This document shows positions 50,898 to 63,920 of a DNA stretch of 64,000 bases, in pieces. The notes beneath the pieces are model-generated. The model was not told the DNA's origin. It made no database searches and saw nothing but the letters and a program-made list of their open reading frames with translations. A program made the translations under genes and the position numbers. This DNA is from Dreissena polymorpha (taxonomy: Eukaryota; Mollusca; Bivalvia; Myida; Dreissenidae): contig NW_026273345.1 of assembly GCF_020536995.1 (NCBI RefSeq), forward strand, positions 137,001 to 201,000. The letters run 5' to 3'. The number at the start of each line of letters is the position of its first letter. The stretch's first letter is position 1.

Positions 50898-51126
50898 TAA
50901 CCCATTTATGCCTAGTGGACTCTCCCATCCTTCTTAATTGGATCAATTTATATCAAAAATAAGGGATGTCTAGTATATTTATTTCTATATTTAGAATATT
51001 TATTGCAGAAATTCCTTTAAACAAACAGCGCAGACCTTTATGAGACGCCGCATCATGCGGCGTCTCATCTGGGTCTACGCTGTTTGCCAAGGCCTTTTTT
51101 TCTAGACACTACGCATGCATGGGTTA
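50898..51126. mobile_element. Small MITE with terminal and central palindromes
   Basis: The ends are inverted: TAACCCATTTATGCCTAGTG on the left against CACTACGCATGCATGGGTTA on the right. Near the right end AAACAGCGCAGACC pairs imperfectly with GGGTCTACGCTGTTTG around a perfect 12-bp-arm palindrome (51042-51066, GAGACGCCGCAT arms). I know this sequence as one of the most abundant short repeats in bivalve genomes. Confidence 0.85.
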
Positions 51127-52480
51127 ATGAAAAAAATATTGTTAAGTGCTAATTATTACAATATACATTCATAACACAAAATGAACAGTTTTGTTTGAGA
51201 AAATCCTCAACATGATGGCCATTACAAGTTTGATGGCTTATTCCAATTATCAGAAAAAACAGCGTTACTAGTTAACATGACATAAAAGGCTTGTTTAAAA
51301 TACCATAATTACACACAATGAATTTCACTTTCCTGGCCAGTATGCCTTCCAATTTGAAGGTTCTTATTTATCATTCTTACCAGTACCAGTTAAAGGAAAT
51401 TCTTTATGAGAACCTACCATTTTCATGCAATAAATTACTGGGCACCAATCCAAAAAAACTCTGGGTTGTTTTCTTTGTAGAATATACTTAACCGGCTAAA
51501 TATGCTAAATAGCCTAAATAGGCTTAATTGGCTAACTTCATACGCGTTTTAGATCACACTTTACCGATAAATTTAAAAATGAAGTTTAATCGCTTAGTTT
51601 ATTTCACAGAACTGTTGCGAGTATATACATAATATATCTATATTTTTATATTTATATTATTTAAACAGCATAATTCTCGCTTGCGGTTTATTTAAGTCAA
51701 ACTTCGTATTTACATTGCACTTGACACTAGTTCCGAAGTTTGTATCAAATGTGTTTGTTTATAGATGCCAAAATGTTCGTTATGTACAATAAACGGCTGT
51801 TAAGATTAATCTATATCAAAAGTAATTGAAACAATATACATGTCAGTGCATTTGATGGACAAACTGCTGATTTTACAGGACATCTTATGATAAAGTAGAT
51901 ATATATTTTACAAATAATTTGGAATACAAGATGAATAAAGGATTGTGGACTATTTAACTCCGTTGTGAGTATACCAAAGAGGTTTTTTAAAGTATTCAAA
52001 GTCAGACAAGATGTGTATTTCAACTGGTCATACGCGTTTGTTGTAATGCATCCGTTTTAGTTTGCGTGAACATTCTTTTGAGTGAATATATTTTTTCGCA
52101 TGCGGAATATAGTCTTGACAGACAGAAAAGCTAAATTTCGACAATCTTCCAAAACCGATTAATTTTGTTTTCTGCCACAAACGAACTGTATTTAAGTCGT
52201 TGAACTTTGGCATTATTACAATCTTTCAAGTTGTTACACTTTGGATTTAATAAAATAAGTCAAATTAATGCTTAGTGTGGACATTATATATTGATATATT
52301 TGCCAATTAACATTAATCCTTGCTTTACATCAAATATTTATTTGTGTGTCTTATCATTAAATCAATGCTTACGTTTAGGTAGATTGCTGAAGATTTAATA
52401 ATGTTCTATCAATTAAAGTAGAGGAAAGATTTCATTTCATTGTGCATCAGAAAATTATGTTTTTTAATTTCAAGTTCTAC
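51127..52480. other. Intergenic DNA
   Basis: No gene found. GGCTAAATATGCTAAATAGC then CTAAATAGGCTTAATTGGCT near 51496-51533 is a small run of degenerate 10-12 base repeats. Confidence 0.4.
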
Positions 52481-52624
52481 ATTGTAATGTAAAATTCTTA
52501 GTGAAGTGTGAGGTTTGGAACTCCTAAAAACCGACAATATCTGAGCATTTAAGAACAAAGGTAAAATATTGGCTTCTAATCGAGCGTTATCGTCAAGGGA
52601 AATTCACTTGAAATATACTTCAGA

Positions 52625-52748
52625 ATGTTAACCAGACCACATCTAGCGTTAAAGCGTTAAAATTTAGGCTATTGCAATAAGGAACACTGATTTGTAACGT
52701 GTTAACTTTATTTTTCGAAATATTATACGAAATATTCGTTGATTTTGA
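52625..52748 (+). repeat. Interspersed repeat, second copy of 39950-40072
   Basis: See the copy at 39950; about 70% similar by eye over 120 bases in the same orientation. Confidence 0.72.
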
Positions 52749-52785
52749 GCGTCAATGTGACAAATAAAAATACTATTTCATCTTG

Positions 52786-52900
52786 TGTCAACATCATCAT
52801 CATCATCATCATCATTATTTTGTTCCTCCTCCTCCTCTTCCGTCTCCTCCTCCTCCTCCTCATATCGTCACCATCATCATATCATCATCATTATCGTCTT
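52786..52900. repeat. ATC and CCT trinucleotide tract
   Basis: Nine to ten ATC units, then (CCT)n/(CTC)n, then more ATC. No homology to the triplicated unit follows it, so it is a lone microsatellite. Confidence 0.88.
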
Positions 52901-53782
52901 ACAAAAATTGTATACGTCTTCTCGTTAATTTAAAGTCAAAAGATCACTGCTGTGTTTGTCCGTTCGAGTCAAAGCTGAGGAAATTTGATCTTTTTTTTAA
53001 CTATTTATTACACAAAATTAGCATGTAGCCGAAACCACTGGCTTCAAAAATGATGGTTCTTTCATTATTCGACCAAACATAGTCGCATCATGCTTTCTAC
53101 GTTTGCTTTATCCCAATTGAATACACATAATACATGATTCATGTATACTTTGTCGACTTTAAATAAAGCTATCATACATTTTATCAAAGATAACCAATTA
53201 AACATAAATTATTCTTTTCTATCGTTGCTAATCAGTACATGTATCTATCCAACGATTTTGACTGATGATGTGCTGGAGTTAAGTTAAAAGTAGTTCAAGT
53301 TCGAGCTGTTACATATTAATGAATTAGAACAACATATAGCTCATCATCCGAAAATATATACATAGTTAACATTATTTCTAAGATTAAAAAATAAATGTGT
53401 ATATAAAGTGAAAATTATATTTAACTATGAGTTGTTTTGGCAAACGCCTCTTTTTGATATGTTAAAGGGTAGTTTTACGACGATAGTTTTGTTTTTTTCT
53501 TATCAGAGATTTCATAAAATGCATGCATAGATGTTCAATAGGTGAAAAATGATGAAGAGTTTATATGCATTTATCCTTACAGTATCGCCTATGAAATACC
53601 AGAATTTACATATTGTTTATATTTTTTTTTGCAATATACCAAATTTTAAGTCATGTTTATTTGCATAGGAACAGTTACAAAATCCACCGGTAAGAGACTG
53701 TGTTCCGTTTTTAACGCGTGTGTTAGTATTTGGGACATTGGGCTTCTATGCATTAAAATGCGGTAAACAAATGCTCTAATTG

Positions 53783-54278
53783 AGGGAGATTATACGATTT
53801 TTATATTTGTTAAATTGTAATATATTGATAAAAATATGTTACAATAACACAAAATAGGCAAGAAAAAGTATACATTGAAAACGAATTTCATAAAATGCAG
53901 CAAAGACAAATAAGCGCCGAGAGCCGATTGTGACGCAGATATTTCGTACATATTTTCCTACAATAACCGAATCATTCGTCTTTTTATTAGGACCGGAGTT
54001 AGTGTTCGTGTGTCGTATGAATATATATCGTTGCAGGAAATTAAAATGATCCATAAAACTAAATTTAGATTCACATCGTACATACATGATTTGCATGCTG
54101 GCGAATTGAACTGTACAGACATTTTCGATTTCAGAATTAAATATATGGCTTATTTCGCATTTTTCAACACATGTTCTTATTAACTTTGATTTTAATTGAT
54201 ATTAAAAGATATGTATAATTAGTTTTTTACACCTTTGTATTTATTCATAAATATTTGAAAAAATCGTATAATCTCCCT
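53783..54278. mobile_element. 496-bp MITE-like element
   Basis: AGGGAGATTATACGATTTTT at the left end is repeated exactly in inverted form at the right end (AAATCGTATAATCTCCCT). AT-rich interior; the 85-codon minus frame inside is unassigned. No clear target duplication. Confidence 0.82.
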
Positions 54279-54339
54279 TAAACATGATTTATTTTATATT
54301 ATAAATTCATAAATTTAAAAAAAAAATGCGTTTTATAAA

Positions 54340-54780
54340 TGGCATCACTAAAACATTTTACTGAGATCTCAGTGAGCAGTTGTGTGTTCATTTGAACGCG
54401 TAGATTTATAGGCAGAATACCTGTACTGAAATAACTTAAATTCATGTCGCGTTGAAGCCGATTCGCGCAGGTCGACAGGTCATACCCAATGATTTGTTTA
54501 ATACCATATTTTGATCTTATCCTTATGTACTAACAAACATCAAAACGTAATACATTAGTGTCACAAAATTCGGATATTGACAAACATGAGGTGACTTTAA
54601 TTGACAATGCATGACACCGTTGATTAAGGTTATTTTTATTTATGCCTCGTGTAAAATAGCGGAAACAAACTGTTAACACCAAGTCACGGGTATAGTTGAA
54701 ATGATGTTGCAAAATACCGACAGTTCGATGAGGTTTATTTGTACATAGTGCACTTTAGTGAAAGACCAGTTGTCCTTGAG
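54340..54780 (+). repeat. Duplicated segment, copy 1
   Basis: Same-strand similarity to about 60920-61320. Shared pieces include TAATACCATATTTT(G)AT, TTATCCTTATG/TTACCCTTATG, ATATTGACAAA, AGGT(G/C)ACTT, GACAATG(C/G)ATGAC(A/G)CCG, ATTAAGGTTAT/ATTGAGGTCAT and AATACC(G/A). About 65-70% similar with small indels, so an old duplication or two copies of an unnamed repeat. Confidence 0.65.
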
Positions 54781-55534
54781 ACCCATAGGAAAAACAGTCA
54801 ATATGATTTGAACAGATGTTAAAAAGAAAAACAGTGAAAATACATGAGTTATACTTACCGCGGATGAGTGCATGCATTTCATAATTAAAAAAGAGCACCA
54901 CGTAAAGATTTATAAATAAATGTAGTAAAGTCAAACTTTTGTCATTCTTTTTAATAGAAATATTTGTTAATGGAAGATGATTAATTATCAGTAACATACT
55001 GTTAAATGTAACTATGCTTAACTGAGTGTATGACTGCTCATTTTAATATAGTCTAATTTAATGATCATGATAATCTTCACATAAAATGGTTAAGTCAAGT
55101 TTACAGTTAAAGCATCTGTTATCAACATATCAAATATGTGCGTCCATCACATGCGTATCTGGCAGGTAAAACATGGTTTAATATCGTTAATAACGATTAT
55201 TGATATTTTACACACATCTTCAGTTCTTCAGTGATAAAACAGACTTTGGTTTATGTCTTAATTGTACTTCCGTGTAAAACAATCATTTTGCGAATTTATT
55301 ATAAAAATGTTTGGTTATTCTGTAATTATGCAGAAATGCATAACAAATAAAATGTAATTAGCGAATTAATGGTTGCCTTATCTGTGTTTATTTTAAAGAC
55401 AATAATTATAGTGATTATATTGGGACAAGAAATGTTGCCTTGTGGATTTTGGAAAGCAATCGATAACATACATACATATAAGAGACTCTAATAGCGAGTG
55501 TGTTACAGTTTCAATAATGCTAATGCGTTGGTTT

Positions 55535-55866
55535 AAGGGGCCGTCAAACAGATTTTGGCATGTATTGAAGCTTGTCCTTAAATGCTTTATATTGATAAAT
55601 TTAAACATGTGAACTAAAAATATCCAGTAACAAAACAAGAATACAATTTTTTTAAAAGGAAACAAGTAACCCTCAACAGGACTCGAACCACTGACCCCTG
55701 GATTCCTGCAGTCCTGCAGTAAAACGCCTCCCGCGTAAAAAAAAATCGACCATCCGTGCTCATTTTTAGAGTGGATGTATTTTGTTAGCTATATAAGCAA
55801 TCCTCGTAGTTTCCCAAAATATCATTTCGCGTCGATATGACACTTTATCTGTTGGACGGCACATTT
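55535..55866 (-). mobile_element. MITE-like element with tRNA-like insert, copy B
   Basis: Reverse orientation relative to copy A at 20020. Ends AAGGGGCCGTCAAACAG and CTGTTGGACGGC. On the minus strand the inside reads TTACGCGGGAGGCGTTTTAC, then CCAGGGGTCAGTGGTTCGAG with an intact-looking B box (GGTTCGAGTCC). Shorter than copy A, mainly in the half that lies to the right. Confidence 0.8.
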
Positions 55867-56955
55867 TAAAGCGTTATTCCAACAAAACATATTGCATAAC
55901 ATCCATTTTCTGAAATCGTCGTTTACAATATATTTTCATACTTAGTCACTGGATATACGCAACCATATAAACATGGATAAAGCGTAATTAAATATGACTA
56001 GACTAAGTTATAACTAAATATAATCTAATGTCTGCTTGTCGCAATATGTAGATGATCCTCAACGGCATCAAAGGTACTACAGGGTGTTCACGAATAATAT
56101 AATTGTATGGTGTCCATGTCTGTAACTTATATTCACAAATTATAACTATTATTTTTTAACTTGGTAAAATTTACCAATTATATACATAAAGAAAATTGTA
56201 ATTAGTTTATACAACGTTCAATGAAATAGCTACTATGATATTCTTAACATTGTTTGTACAGTTTTATTTACGCGTTAGTAGGGTAAATATATGAAAATTG
56301 AATACTTAGCATATGGTGAACCAATTGTTATCACATCTTAAATTCGTCCAGATATAACATTGTTGATTTTTAAGTATATTAAGCATGTGGCTTTAAAGTA
56401 CGTTGTGTGTAAAATTATGACGTCATTGGATGTTAAGCACTGGATCGTATTACGGTACTAGTGAGTAGGTTTTATTCTTACTAATGCATATTGCTCATCT
56501 GGTTATTATATTTCTGGATTAAATGCTTTTTAGATAAAGAATCTGTTGATGCCAAATCATGATATGTTTTATTGTAAGTGGCTTAATACTTTTATTTTTG
56601 TTTTGAAACTGTATAACTTGCACTTTTTTCTGTTTTCAAATACAGACATACGGTTTTGTAATTTTCCTTTAACCACCTTATTGAAAATTTTGAAGTAAAA
56701 AAATGTATTGCACTGCAAGATATCGCACATTATTACATCGTCATATGTACATCTTTTTCGCGTTTTTGAAACAATAATATTTTATTGTAGATTGCAATTA
56801 ACGTATTCTTCATTCGTGTTACAATCAGGTTGAATAAGTTGAACAAGTACATGGTGTTGTTCTATAACAAGCTTTCATTGTAAAACTATTATGTCTGACA
56901 CCATAGAAAAAAAAACACATCCTTCTCTGTGGTTCGAAAGTAACTTAATGCATAT
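55867..56955. other. Intergenic DNA
   Basis: AT-rich; upstream exons expected for the gene fragment at 56959 were looked for and not found. Confidence 0.4.
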
Positions 56956-56958
56956 ATT

Positions 56959-58119
56959 TTGACTTTGTTTACACTTTTTAAAGAATTGCCTGCGATTGGG
57001 AAAGCTCCCGCATTATATCATAGAAGGAGTGAACGCCTTTTAGTGTATCTTGACTCCATGATAAGGAACAACCTACACGACTTATTTTATATTGATTCAG
57101 ATAAAATAGGATATCAGTTACAATCGTCTAGTATAAGGCATATTCGACAAGCTGGAGAACTTAGACGTTCATGCTTACGTAACAGCATCAGCTTACTTCT
57201 GAAGTTCGAGTGCTTGCAAAGATTTATTGGGCAATTTAAAGGTTTAATACATCACATAAACATTCCTGATAAAACCTTCGAGCAAGACATAAGATATATA
57301 TTGCGAAATGTTTTTCAATACTCAAGGAAAGTAAGATTGAATTAAGTTGCTTTTAAATGTATTTAGCACATGTACGTGTTACACAATTCAATGCTAGCAT
57401 CCGACTGCATGCGACTTCATAAAGGTGTTAACATTGAAATAATAAAGCGTTTCAAATATCCCTTAAAGATGGATGTAGCTTTTAGTCGCTTGAAGTTGGC
57501 TTCTCCATTATACTGCTGTGGGCATCTTTAAGCGGCCGTTAGAGTGTTGGAAGACGTGGGCATGAGATATCACAGCAATGTCAGAACTGTGTGCGAATGT
57601 GTAAACAAAGAAGGAGACCATGCCCTCCAGGTGGTTTTGAGCATGATATCTGGTAACTGTGGCAATGGTTTCTCTGAGCCACCATTCGCTTTGTGTGTAC
57701 ATTTATTTTTGCATTAATCGTACTGCGCTCCATACATATTGCTGTTCGAAATGAAGCGCAATATCACTGAAGATAAAGTTGCTCAGAGAACTTTATTTTA
57801 CAAACGTTGTATGAATAGTGCTGTGGTGGATGCTCGTCCTTTCCTCCACTATCTACAGTACCTCACGTATGGAGGACTCGGTGAACGTGACAATCAGCTA
57901 CATGCATTGAGAGTCTTGGAGTCTTACACATGTGATAAAGCAAATAACATAAATCTGTACCACCTAAAGACTGCATTGAATTTGCTAGGACACTGCTATG
58001 TAATGGAGGGATACTATGAAATGGCGTTAAATTGCTACGAGTTATCATTGCATCATCGCCGTATAAACAATTCCGCTAACTGGCACGTCCGACGTGTTCA
58101 GCGTCTTATAAGTGGTTGA
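56959..58119 (+). pseudogene. 3' fragment of a bivalve-expanded gene with TPR-like C-terminus (Mab-21/cGLR-like association)
   Basis: Two exons. The first starts near 56959 and ends at 57330 before GTAAGA (…RYILRNVFQYSRK). The second starts at 57469 after TTAAAG, in phase 0, with MDVAFSRLKLASPLYCCGH, continues through EPPFALCVHLFLH, has one in-frame TAA at 57715-57717, and runs on to a stop at 58117-58119. The end reads FLHYLQYLTYGGLGERDNQL, HALRVLESYT, then LKTALNLLGHCYVMEGYYEM and ALNCYELSLHH, a TPR-like helix pair. I recall this end, including SRLKLASxLYCxGH and EPPFALCV, on large bivalve proteins carrying a Mab-21 nucleotidyltransferase domain; the link is from memory. No N-terminal domain was found upstream, so the copy is truncated as well as interrupted. 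Confidence 0.55.
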
Positions 58120-58429
58120 ACATACGCTGTAAACGGTTTTCGTGTGCACTATATAAAATGAACTATACCCACATTTTTTAAATAAAAGCTTTTTCATCAG
58201 AATGTTTTCCAAGTACACGTTTGAATTCGTGAAACACCGTGTGTTATGTTTCACGCATTAAATCTTTTACAATATTAAGAAACGCAATGTATGCTTTACG
58301 TGAGCTTAAACAACATTTCCACAGAGCATGAACTATATTAGGCAGTTTGTGACGTTGTTTTGTATACTGTTTAATGACTGCGACATGCATTGGTCTTATG
58401 ATTAATGAATGATTTGAATGTATGTGTCG

Positions 58430-58703
58430 ACGTAATTGTGTGTCAGAAGTTATATGCAGTTACTTAAAGTGTAGTGTATGTGTTGAACGTAATTGTGTGT
58501 CAGAAGTTATATGTATATACTTAAAGTGCAGTGTATGTGTTGTGGTAATTGTGTGTTAGAAGTTATATGCAGTTAGTTAAAGCACAGTGTATTTATTGAA
58601 CGTAATTGTGTGTTAGAAGTTATATGTAGTTACTTAAAGTGTAGTGTATGTGTTGAAGGGAATTGTGTATCAGAAGTTATATCCAGTTATTTAAGGTGTA
58701 GAT
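58430..58703. repeat. 57-bp minisatellite, about five units
   Basis: CGTAATTGTGTGTCAGAAG recurs at 58431, 58488, 58544, 58601 and 58658, with TTATATGCAGTTACTTAAAG and TGTAGTGTATGTGTTGAA between. Copies differ at a few positions. The 67-codon frame through it is an artefact. Confidence 0.93.
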
Positions 58704-58719
58704 ATACCTCGATATTTTA

Positions 58720-59335
58720 TATATATATTTATGTGTGTGTGTATGTAAGGAATAACATGCACTCACCTTCATTAACACTTACGTTTCTTTTTGACAAGAA
58801 TATAAGATGCTGATATAGATATATGTGAATATTATATAAATACATTTGTACAATTTTTAAATAAAGCACGAATTATTTCAGCATAATTCAAACCCGTTTT
58901 CATTTAACTACACACCCTTAAATCTTAGGTACTATTTAATTTGTATTGGCACCATGATGTGGTCTTGGTGTGCATTCTCAGAGGCCGACAACCAAAACTT
59001 CAGATTTGAAATTGCTGTAAGACATACTCACCTGAATCAAGAGATGACCGGTAATAAACAAACTGTGACAAATAATTACACAGGGGTTTACAACAAGTGC
59101 AAATAACAGAAGAAGCAGTCGGAAAGGTGTCTTTCAACAGTAATTTTAAATATGTTCAACATATTGTTCAAATTAACATTTTCTTGAGACAAAATAGACG
59201 CTTTTCGTTCCGGGCTTATATGTTTACTTATATTAAGTAAAAGGTAACGGTAAATGTCTTTTTTATTATAGTGTCACCCCTAGTAAAAGGCCAGACAATT
59301 TGGCTTATGAGACACCTTTTGAGTGTATACCATGT
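58720..59335. other. Intergenic DNA
   Basis: A small TATATATATTTATGTGTGTG low-complexity stretch near 58719; otherwise nothing seen. Confidence 0.4.
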
Positions 59336-59339
59336 ACCT

Positions 59340-59555
59340 CCCAACTCCTATCACTATGCCAGGCGCCAGGCGGATAGAAGTCGATAACCATTCATTTTAA
59401 GTAGCTCGCGGCTCATGAACCGGCCATATCGGAACAGTTCCCATGATAAACATCCATCCTTCGACAAACGCTCCCCATGGGGCTCGAACCTTCGACCTCC
59501 CGATCCCAAAGCGGACGCCTTATCCACTAGGCAACGGCGACCGGTTTTCACAGGA
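59340..59555 (-). mobile_element. tRNA-derived SINE
   Basis: The minus strand begins GGTCGCCGTTGCCTAGTGGA then TAAGGCGTCC, an A box and D-arm, followed by GGTCGAAGGTTCGAGCCCC, a good B box, at normal tRNA spacing (head about 59470-59545). Downstream comes a GC-richer body (TTCCGATATGGCCGGTTCAT, TATCCGCCTGGCGCCTGGCA). Acceptor-stem pairing is poor, so it is a SINE head, not a working tRNA. Confidence 0.75.
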
Positions 59556-59639
59556 TGATGCAATTTTGCGTTACATAATTTTGGCATCACAGTTGCAGTA
59601 TCACTTACTGATTTATAATGTAGAGACAAATGATTGATC

Positions 59640-60915
59640 TGGAATATTGAATTTCGAATTATTTTCTATCTACTCGAATTTAAACTTTGTCAAAACATTT
59701 CGATAGATAAAGCACGCATACATCCGTATTTCTGCGCAGGCGCTTTACACGTTTTAAATACAACTCAAATTACTGGGGTAAATTTATTCGTTGAGTGCAT
59801 TATTACATCAGTTTGAATCTGCGTAGTTATTAGACACATGAAGCTGAAATATGGCATACATTAATCTAAAATATGGCATAAAAATGATGTTTCTGTTGAT
59901 GTATTTTGAAAGTCAACAAATTGCCATACATTACTTGTGTTATTGTGAGCGATAATACAATTAATATTCTGTTTCAAATCACCAAATATGTATTCGCTTT
60001 GTAGTTAGTGACAGCAAAGAGAAAATTATTATAATAAACCTTTTCGTTTTGAGAAAAAAATATACCAATAATAATGGCCTAGCACTCAATTCAGCAGATG
60101 TTAGAAATACGAACGTTGTTAAGACATAACTTCCCATCGAATTTAACCAACAACAAAAACTACAGTTACCGTTTGAAATGTAACAAACGAGAGCAACTTC
60201 AATTTCAGTAAATGACAACATAAAGTACTGTGCAGTTAACCATTCCTTCTAAAAATTAAAACGAATATAGCTTAGACTGTTGAAAAGTAAAACAAAGCTA
60301 AAGAATGTGTTTGTATGTGTTTGAAACAAGTAAAATAGGTATAATTGTATTTTTTTAACCAGTCTTGCTGGAGGTGTACCTGAATGATGGTGTAATTAAA
60401 TACTACTATAAATGGACACATACGTGACTTTTTGTAAAGAACAATTACCCCAAATACCAATTTCTGATTTATAAATACAATTGGGAGGGGGGTTGAAACA
60501 TCATCCGGTGAAAGCACATGAGTCTGGAGTCCTTACATTATCGCTTTTGCAAAAATGCTAAGGTGATTTTAATTACATCTAAACAAATTAAAAAACTCGC
60601 CTGAAAGGCTTCCGGCCTCACTTTAATCTTGTATTTCACGAACATTTGAAAACGTCATGTTATAATTAAATCAAAATCGCTATGAAAACTGAAATGGACG
60701 TTTGTGTTTTTGTGTTAACCACGAATTACGTGACATAGTTAATTGCGGTAAACAATAACTGTAATTGCAGAAACGAACTGATATTGTTTGTTATTAGTTT
60801 AGTTAGCTTGTTAAAAAACAAGATACGCGTTGCATACAGCTGATATATTGCAACGGTCGTCATACACAATCAAAAAACCCGTTTGATAAATGTGCGTGTT
60901 ATACACGGCATACTA
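59640..60915. other. Intergenic DNA
   Basis: No gene or clear repeat. Confidence 0.4.
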
Positions 60916-60919
60916 AAAA

Positions 60920-61320
60920 TGTGTCACTGCAATCCCAATGAGAAGTCAGTTTACAGCTGAACGCGGAGTTTGTAAGTAGAATGCATGTACTTTTATAAGT
61001 TTAATGCATGCTGTATTGTACCCGATCAGGTCCTAAAAACTGTTTTGTAATACCATATTTTATACTTACCCTTATGCACAAAACACATTTAGCCGTTATG
61101 CCCTTGTGTTTCATAAATTTAAATATTGACAAAAAATTAGGTCACTTCGGTCGACAATGGATGACGCCGTAGATTGAGGTCATATTGTGTATGCATCACG
61201 TAAACAAGCTGCATACTTTGTTCGCCGAACCCCGGGCTTAGTTTGAATGGCATTGCTAAATACCAAATGTTTTATCAGATATATTCGTTCTGGTGTATTT
61301 AAGTGGAAAATTAATTAAGG
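60920..61320 (+). repeat. Duplicated segment, copy 2
   Basis: Counterpart of 54340-54780 at an offset of about 6.5 kb. The two copies flank the gene fragment at 56959-58119. Confidence 0.63.
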
Positions 61321-63655
61321 TTGGATAATTACGGTATTGTGTTGGTATTGTTAACGTTATTTAGAACAGAGAGTACGGTAATGGCTGAGCGCTAAAAATC
61401 CACGTTTCTGGTTTTAGCGTTTAGATGGAGTTTCAAATCTATTGATTCGCAATTCGGGGTCTTTATTATGGCAGAGTAACAATATGAAGGGGAAACAAAT
61501 GTTTTTTTTTCCGTCCAGTTTTTAATTCATGTGAGATGGGATCCTAACACGAACCGAATCCATAGCTGTGAAAGAAAATATATGAAACGTTTCCTTTACG
61601 TATGAAGCACTTTACATTGTTTGTTGTTTCTTTTATGCCATATTGTGCTTTTAATGCTTTTAATGTTTTCATTTTAAGTTATGTATAGTATACTTGGGTT
61701 CTGCTGACTCACACTGCACTGAGATAATTGTGTGTGCATATTTATTAAATAACACGTGTATTTAGATGTCCACAACATTGAAAATGTTTATGTGGTTACA
61801 CTTTTGTTTTATTTTCTACCGAACGTTTAATGTGACAAGTTGACTTTATTGTCTTTATTTTCAGACGTTCACTTTTATCGTTCCCGTTGTGGTGTGACTG
61901 GCTTGTTTAATGCAGCTGTTGCAAAATTTCGTCGTTTGCATACATATACTATTCGATTTTATTATTAAACTAAATATTGCAACCTATACATGTATATATG
62001 TTATTTTTAACATGTTTTTCTTGTAGATGTCTACAGTGCAAACAGGATACGTTGAATGTTTATTTATGATGTTATTTTTTGAAAATTAATGTAACACTCT
62101 GTATTGCCATTGTTTGCTGAAGAAAACGTAATGTTTAAGATTAAGTCACAACTGCTTATTTGTAGATTTATCTTAAAGAAGAGGTGTCAGACGGTGATAA
62201 ATGTACCTAGACACTGATCTTGAGCCATGGGTCATTAAACATCTTCCTGTCATTTAAAGACAATTGGAAGAAAAAATAGCAGTAGGGTTGCTCATTCGGC
62301 TCACGGTTACCTGAATCATTTATAAATACCGATAACTGTATTTGAAGACATGTGCTCTTCTCTTGATTGGTGGTAATGAAAGAATCCTGCAAGTATGGCA
62401 GCTGCTTTAAACAACACTACTCCTCCACTTTGCACACTTGTACGATATTACGTTTACCGTCTGATTGGTATAAATAATTGTGCACTATTATCATGTCACA
62501 TTATGTGCAATTATACATATAACCACATGTCTTACATATTGTATTTAGTACCGTCTAAGTTCTTAAGATAAATGAGGAGGATGTCGCAACGATTACGGAC
62601 GTCTGGAACGTTGTTATTGAGGTCAATCTCCGTTGAACATTGGATACATATGGGCGCACAAATAATTGTTTTTGCTTATAAGTAAAAAGCCCTATCAAAT
62701 ACAAACGCCATTTCCTTATTTTTCTTTTTGCAATTATTTATAAGAAAAGGGCTTGATAAAATTAATGAGGCTAATAATGATGAGTTCATTGATGATGATG
62801 ATAGTTTTGGTGATTAGGAGGAGAATTTCACATTCTTTAGATAATAGACAATAATTAATTTACTTAGAACTATGAGTAAACCAGTTGTCAATAAAGGAAA
62901 AAAGTCGATATGCTTTTCTCACCAATACGTATGTGAATAATGCAGAAACACTTTGAAAAAAGCATCTGAATGTTAAATAGCAGTTGCTCCGCGTTCAACG
63001 CGGTGTGCCAAGCCTCAGGGAACAAATGTTTTGTCGCAGAACACTACGTCGTTCGAGCGATTTACAAATTTAGAGGAAAAGTCGGGGTTTGTCCTATAAG
63101 AACAGACGGCTATGAAATAAAATCTCGTCAACATATCGCCGATGAAATTCATGATAGTGCACAGTGCTCAAGGAGCTTATTTGCCTAACCGATGGGTTAA
63201 GAAGAACTAGGTAGACAGCAATACTTTTTAGTATACTATACTTTTGTTGCTCAAAAAGAAAAATTACATAAGTGCAATATCGGACATCGAAAATAGATCT
63301 ATGGCTATGATCATGCAGTTATAATAATAACACAAATCTTTCATATATTGCACGAAATCAGAAAACTGGCATTTTTGTCATTTATGTAACGATAAAATCT
63401 ATGAAAGCTTTTTATTGATAATGTCAATGCTATTGAAATCTTCAAACTCCTCTCTAAGGATTCACAGCATATGTCCTTATTTTTTCCGCTCTTCCTGCGT
63501 CCTCTGCATGTAAAAAAGCAAGAAAGCAATAGAAAGTCAAGTAATGTAAATTTATATATGCAAACGCTAATTTCATACTACATACAGGTGTTGTTTTCAT
63601 ATAAAAAGATACTTGTCTATCAATTAATAATTCAAATACAATTTAACTTAAGTTT
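61321..63655. other. Intergenic DNA
   Basis: No gene found. The frame at 62970-63188 starts in a slightly GC-richer patch but matches no family I know. A short GAT run lies near 62790. Confidence 0.4.
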
Positions 63656-63659
63656 ATAT

Positions 63660-63920
63660 AAAGCATCCCCACTCGCTTTGGTTAAACTGCACATATTAAT
63701 TCGGCATAGAGCATTTCCACTCGCTTAAGTTCACATGCACATATTCAGTGATCATAGAGCGCCCCCACTCGCTTAAGTTAACATGAAAATATTCAGAGGA
63801 CATAGAGCATCCCAACTCGCTTTAGTTAACATACATATATTCAGTGGAAATAGAGCGCCCGCACTCGCTCAAGTTATAATGCAAACATTCACGGGACATA
63901 GAGCGTTCTAACTCGTTTTA
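63660..63920. repeat. Tandem satellite, 48-bp units (relative of the 5.0-6.4 kb array)
   Basis: About five units reading ACTCGCTTAAGTTAACATGC, ACATATTCAGTGATCATAG, AGCGCCCCC. Aligned with the left array's unit without gaps, about 37 of 48 positions agree, including the GTTAACA/ATAACAC core, CAGTG(A/G)TCAT and GAGCGCCCC. The array decays at about 63920. Confidence 0.88.

Noticed and set aside
59470-59545. Possible functional tRNA gene on the minus strand
   Set aside because: A and B boxes are present, but the acceptor and anticodon stems do not pair well and a SINE-like body follows.
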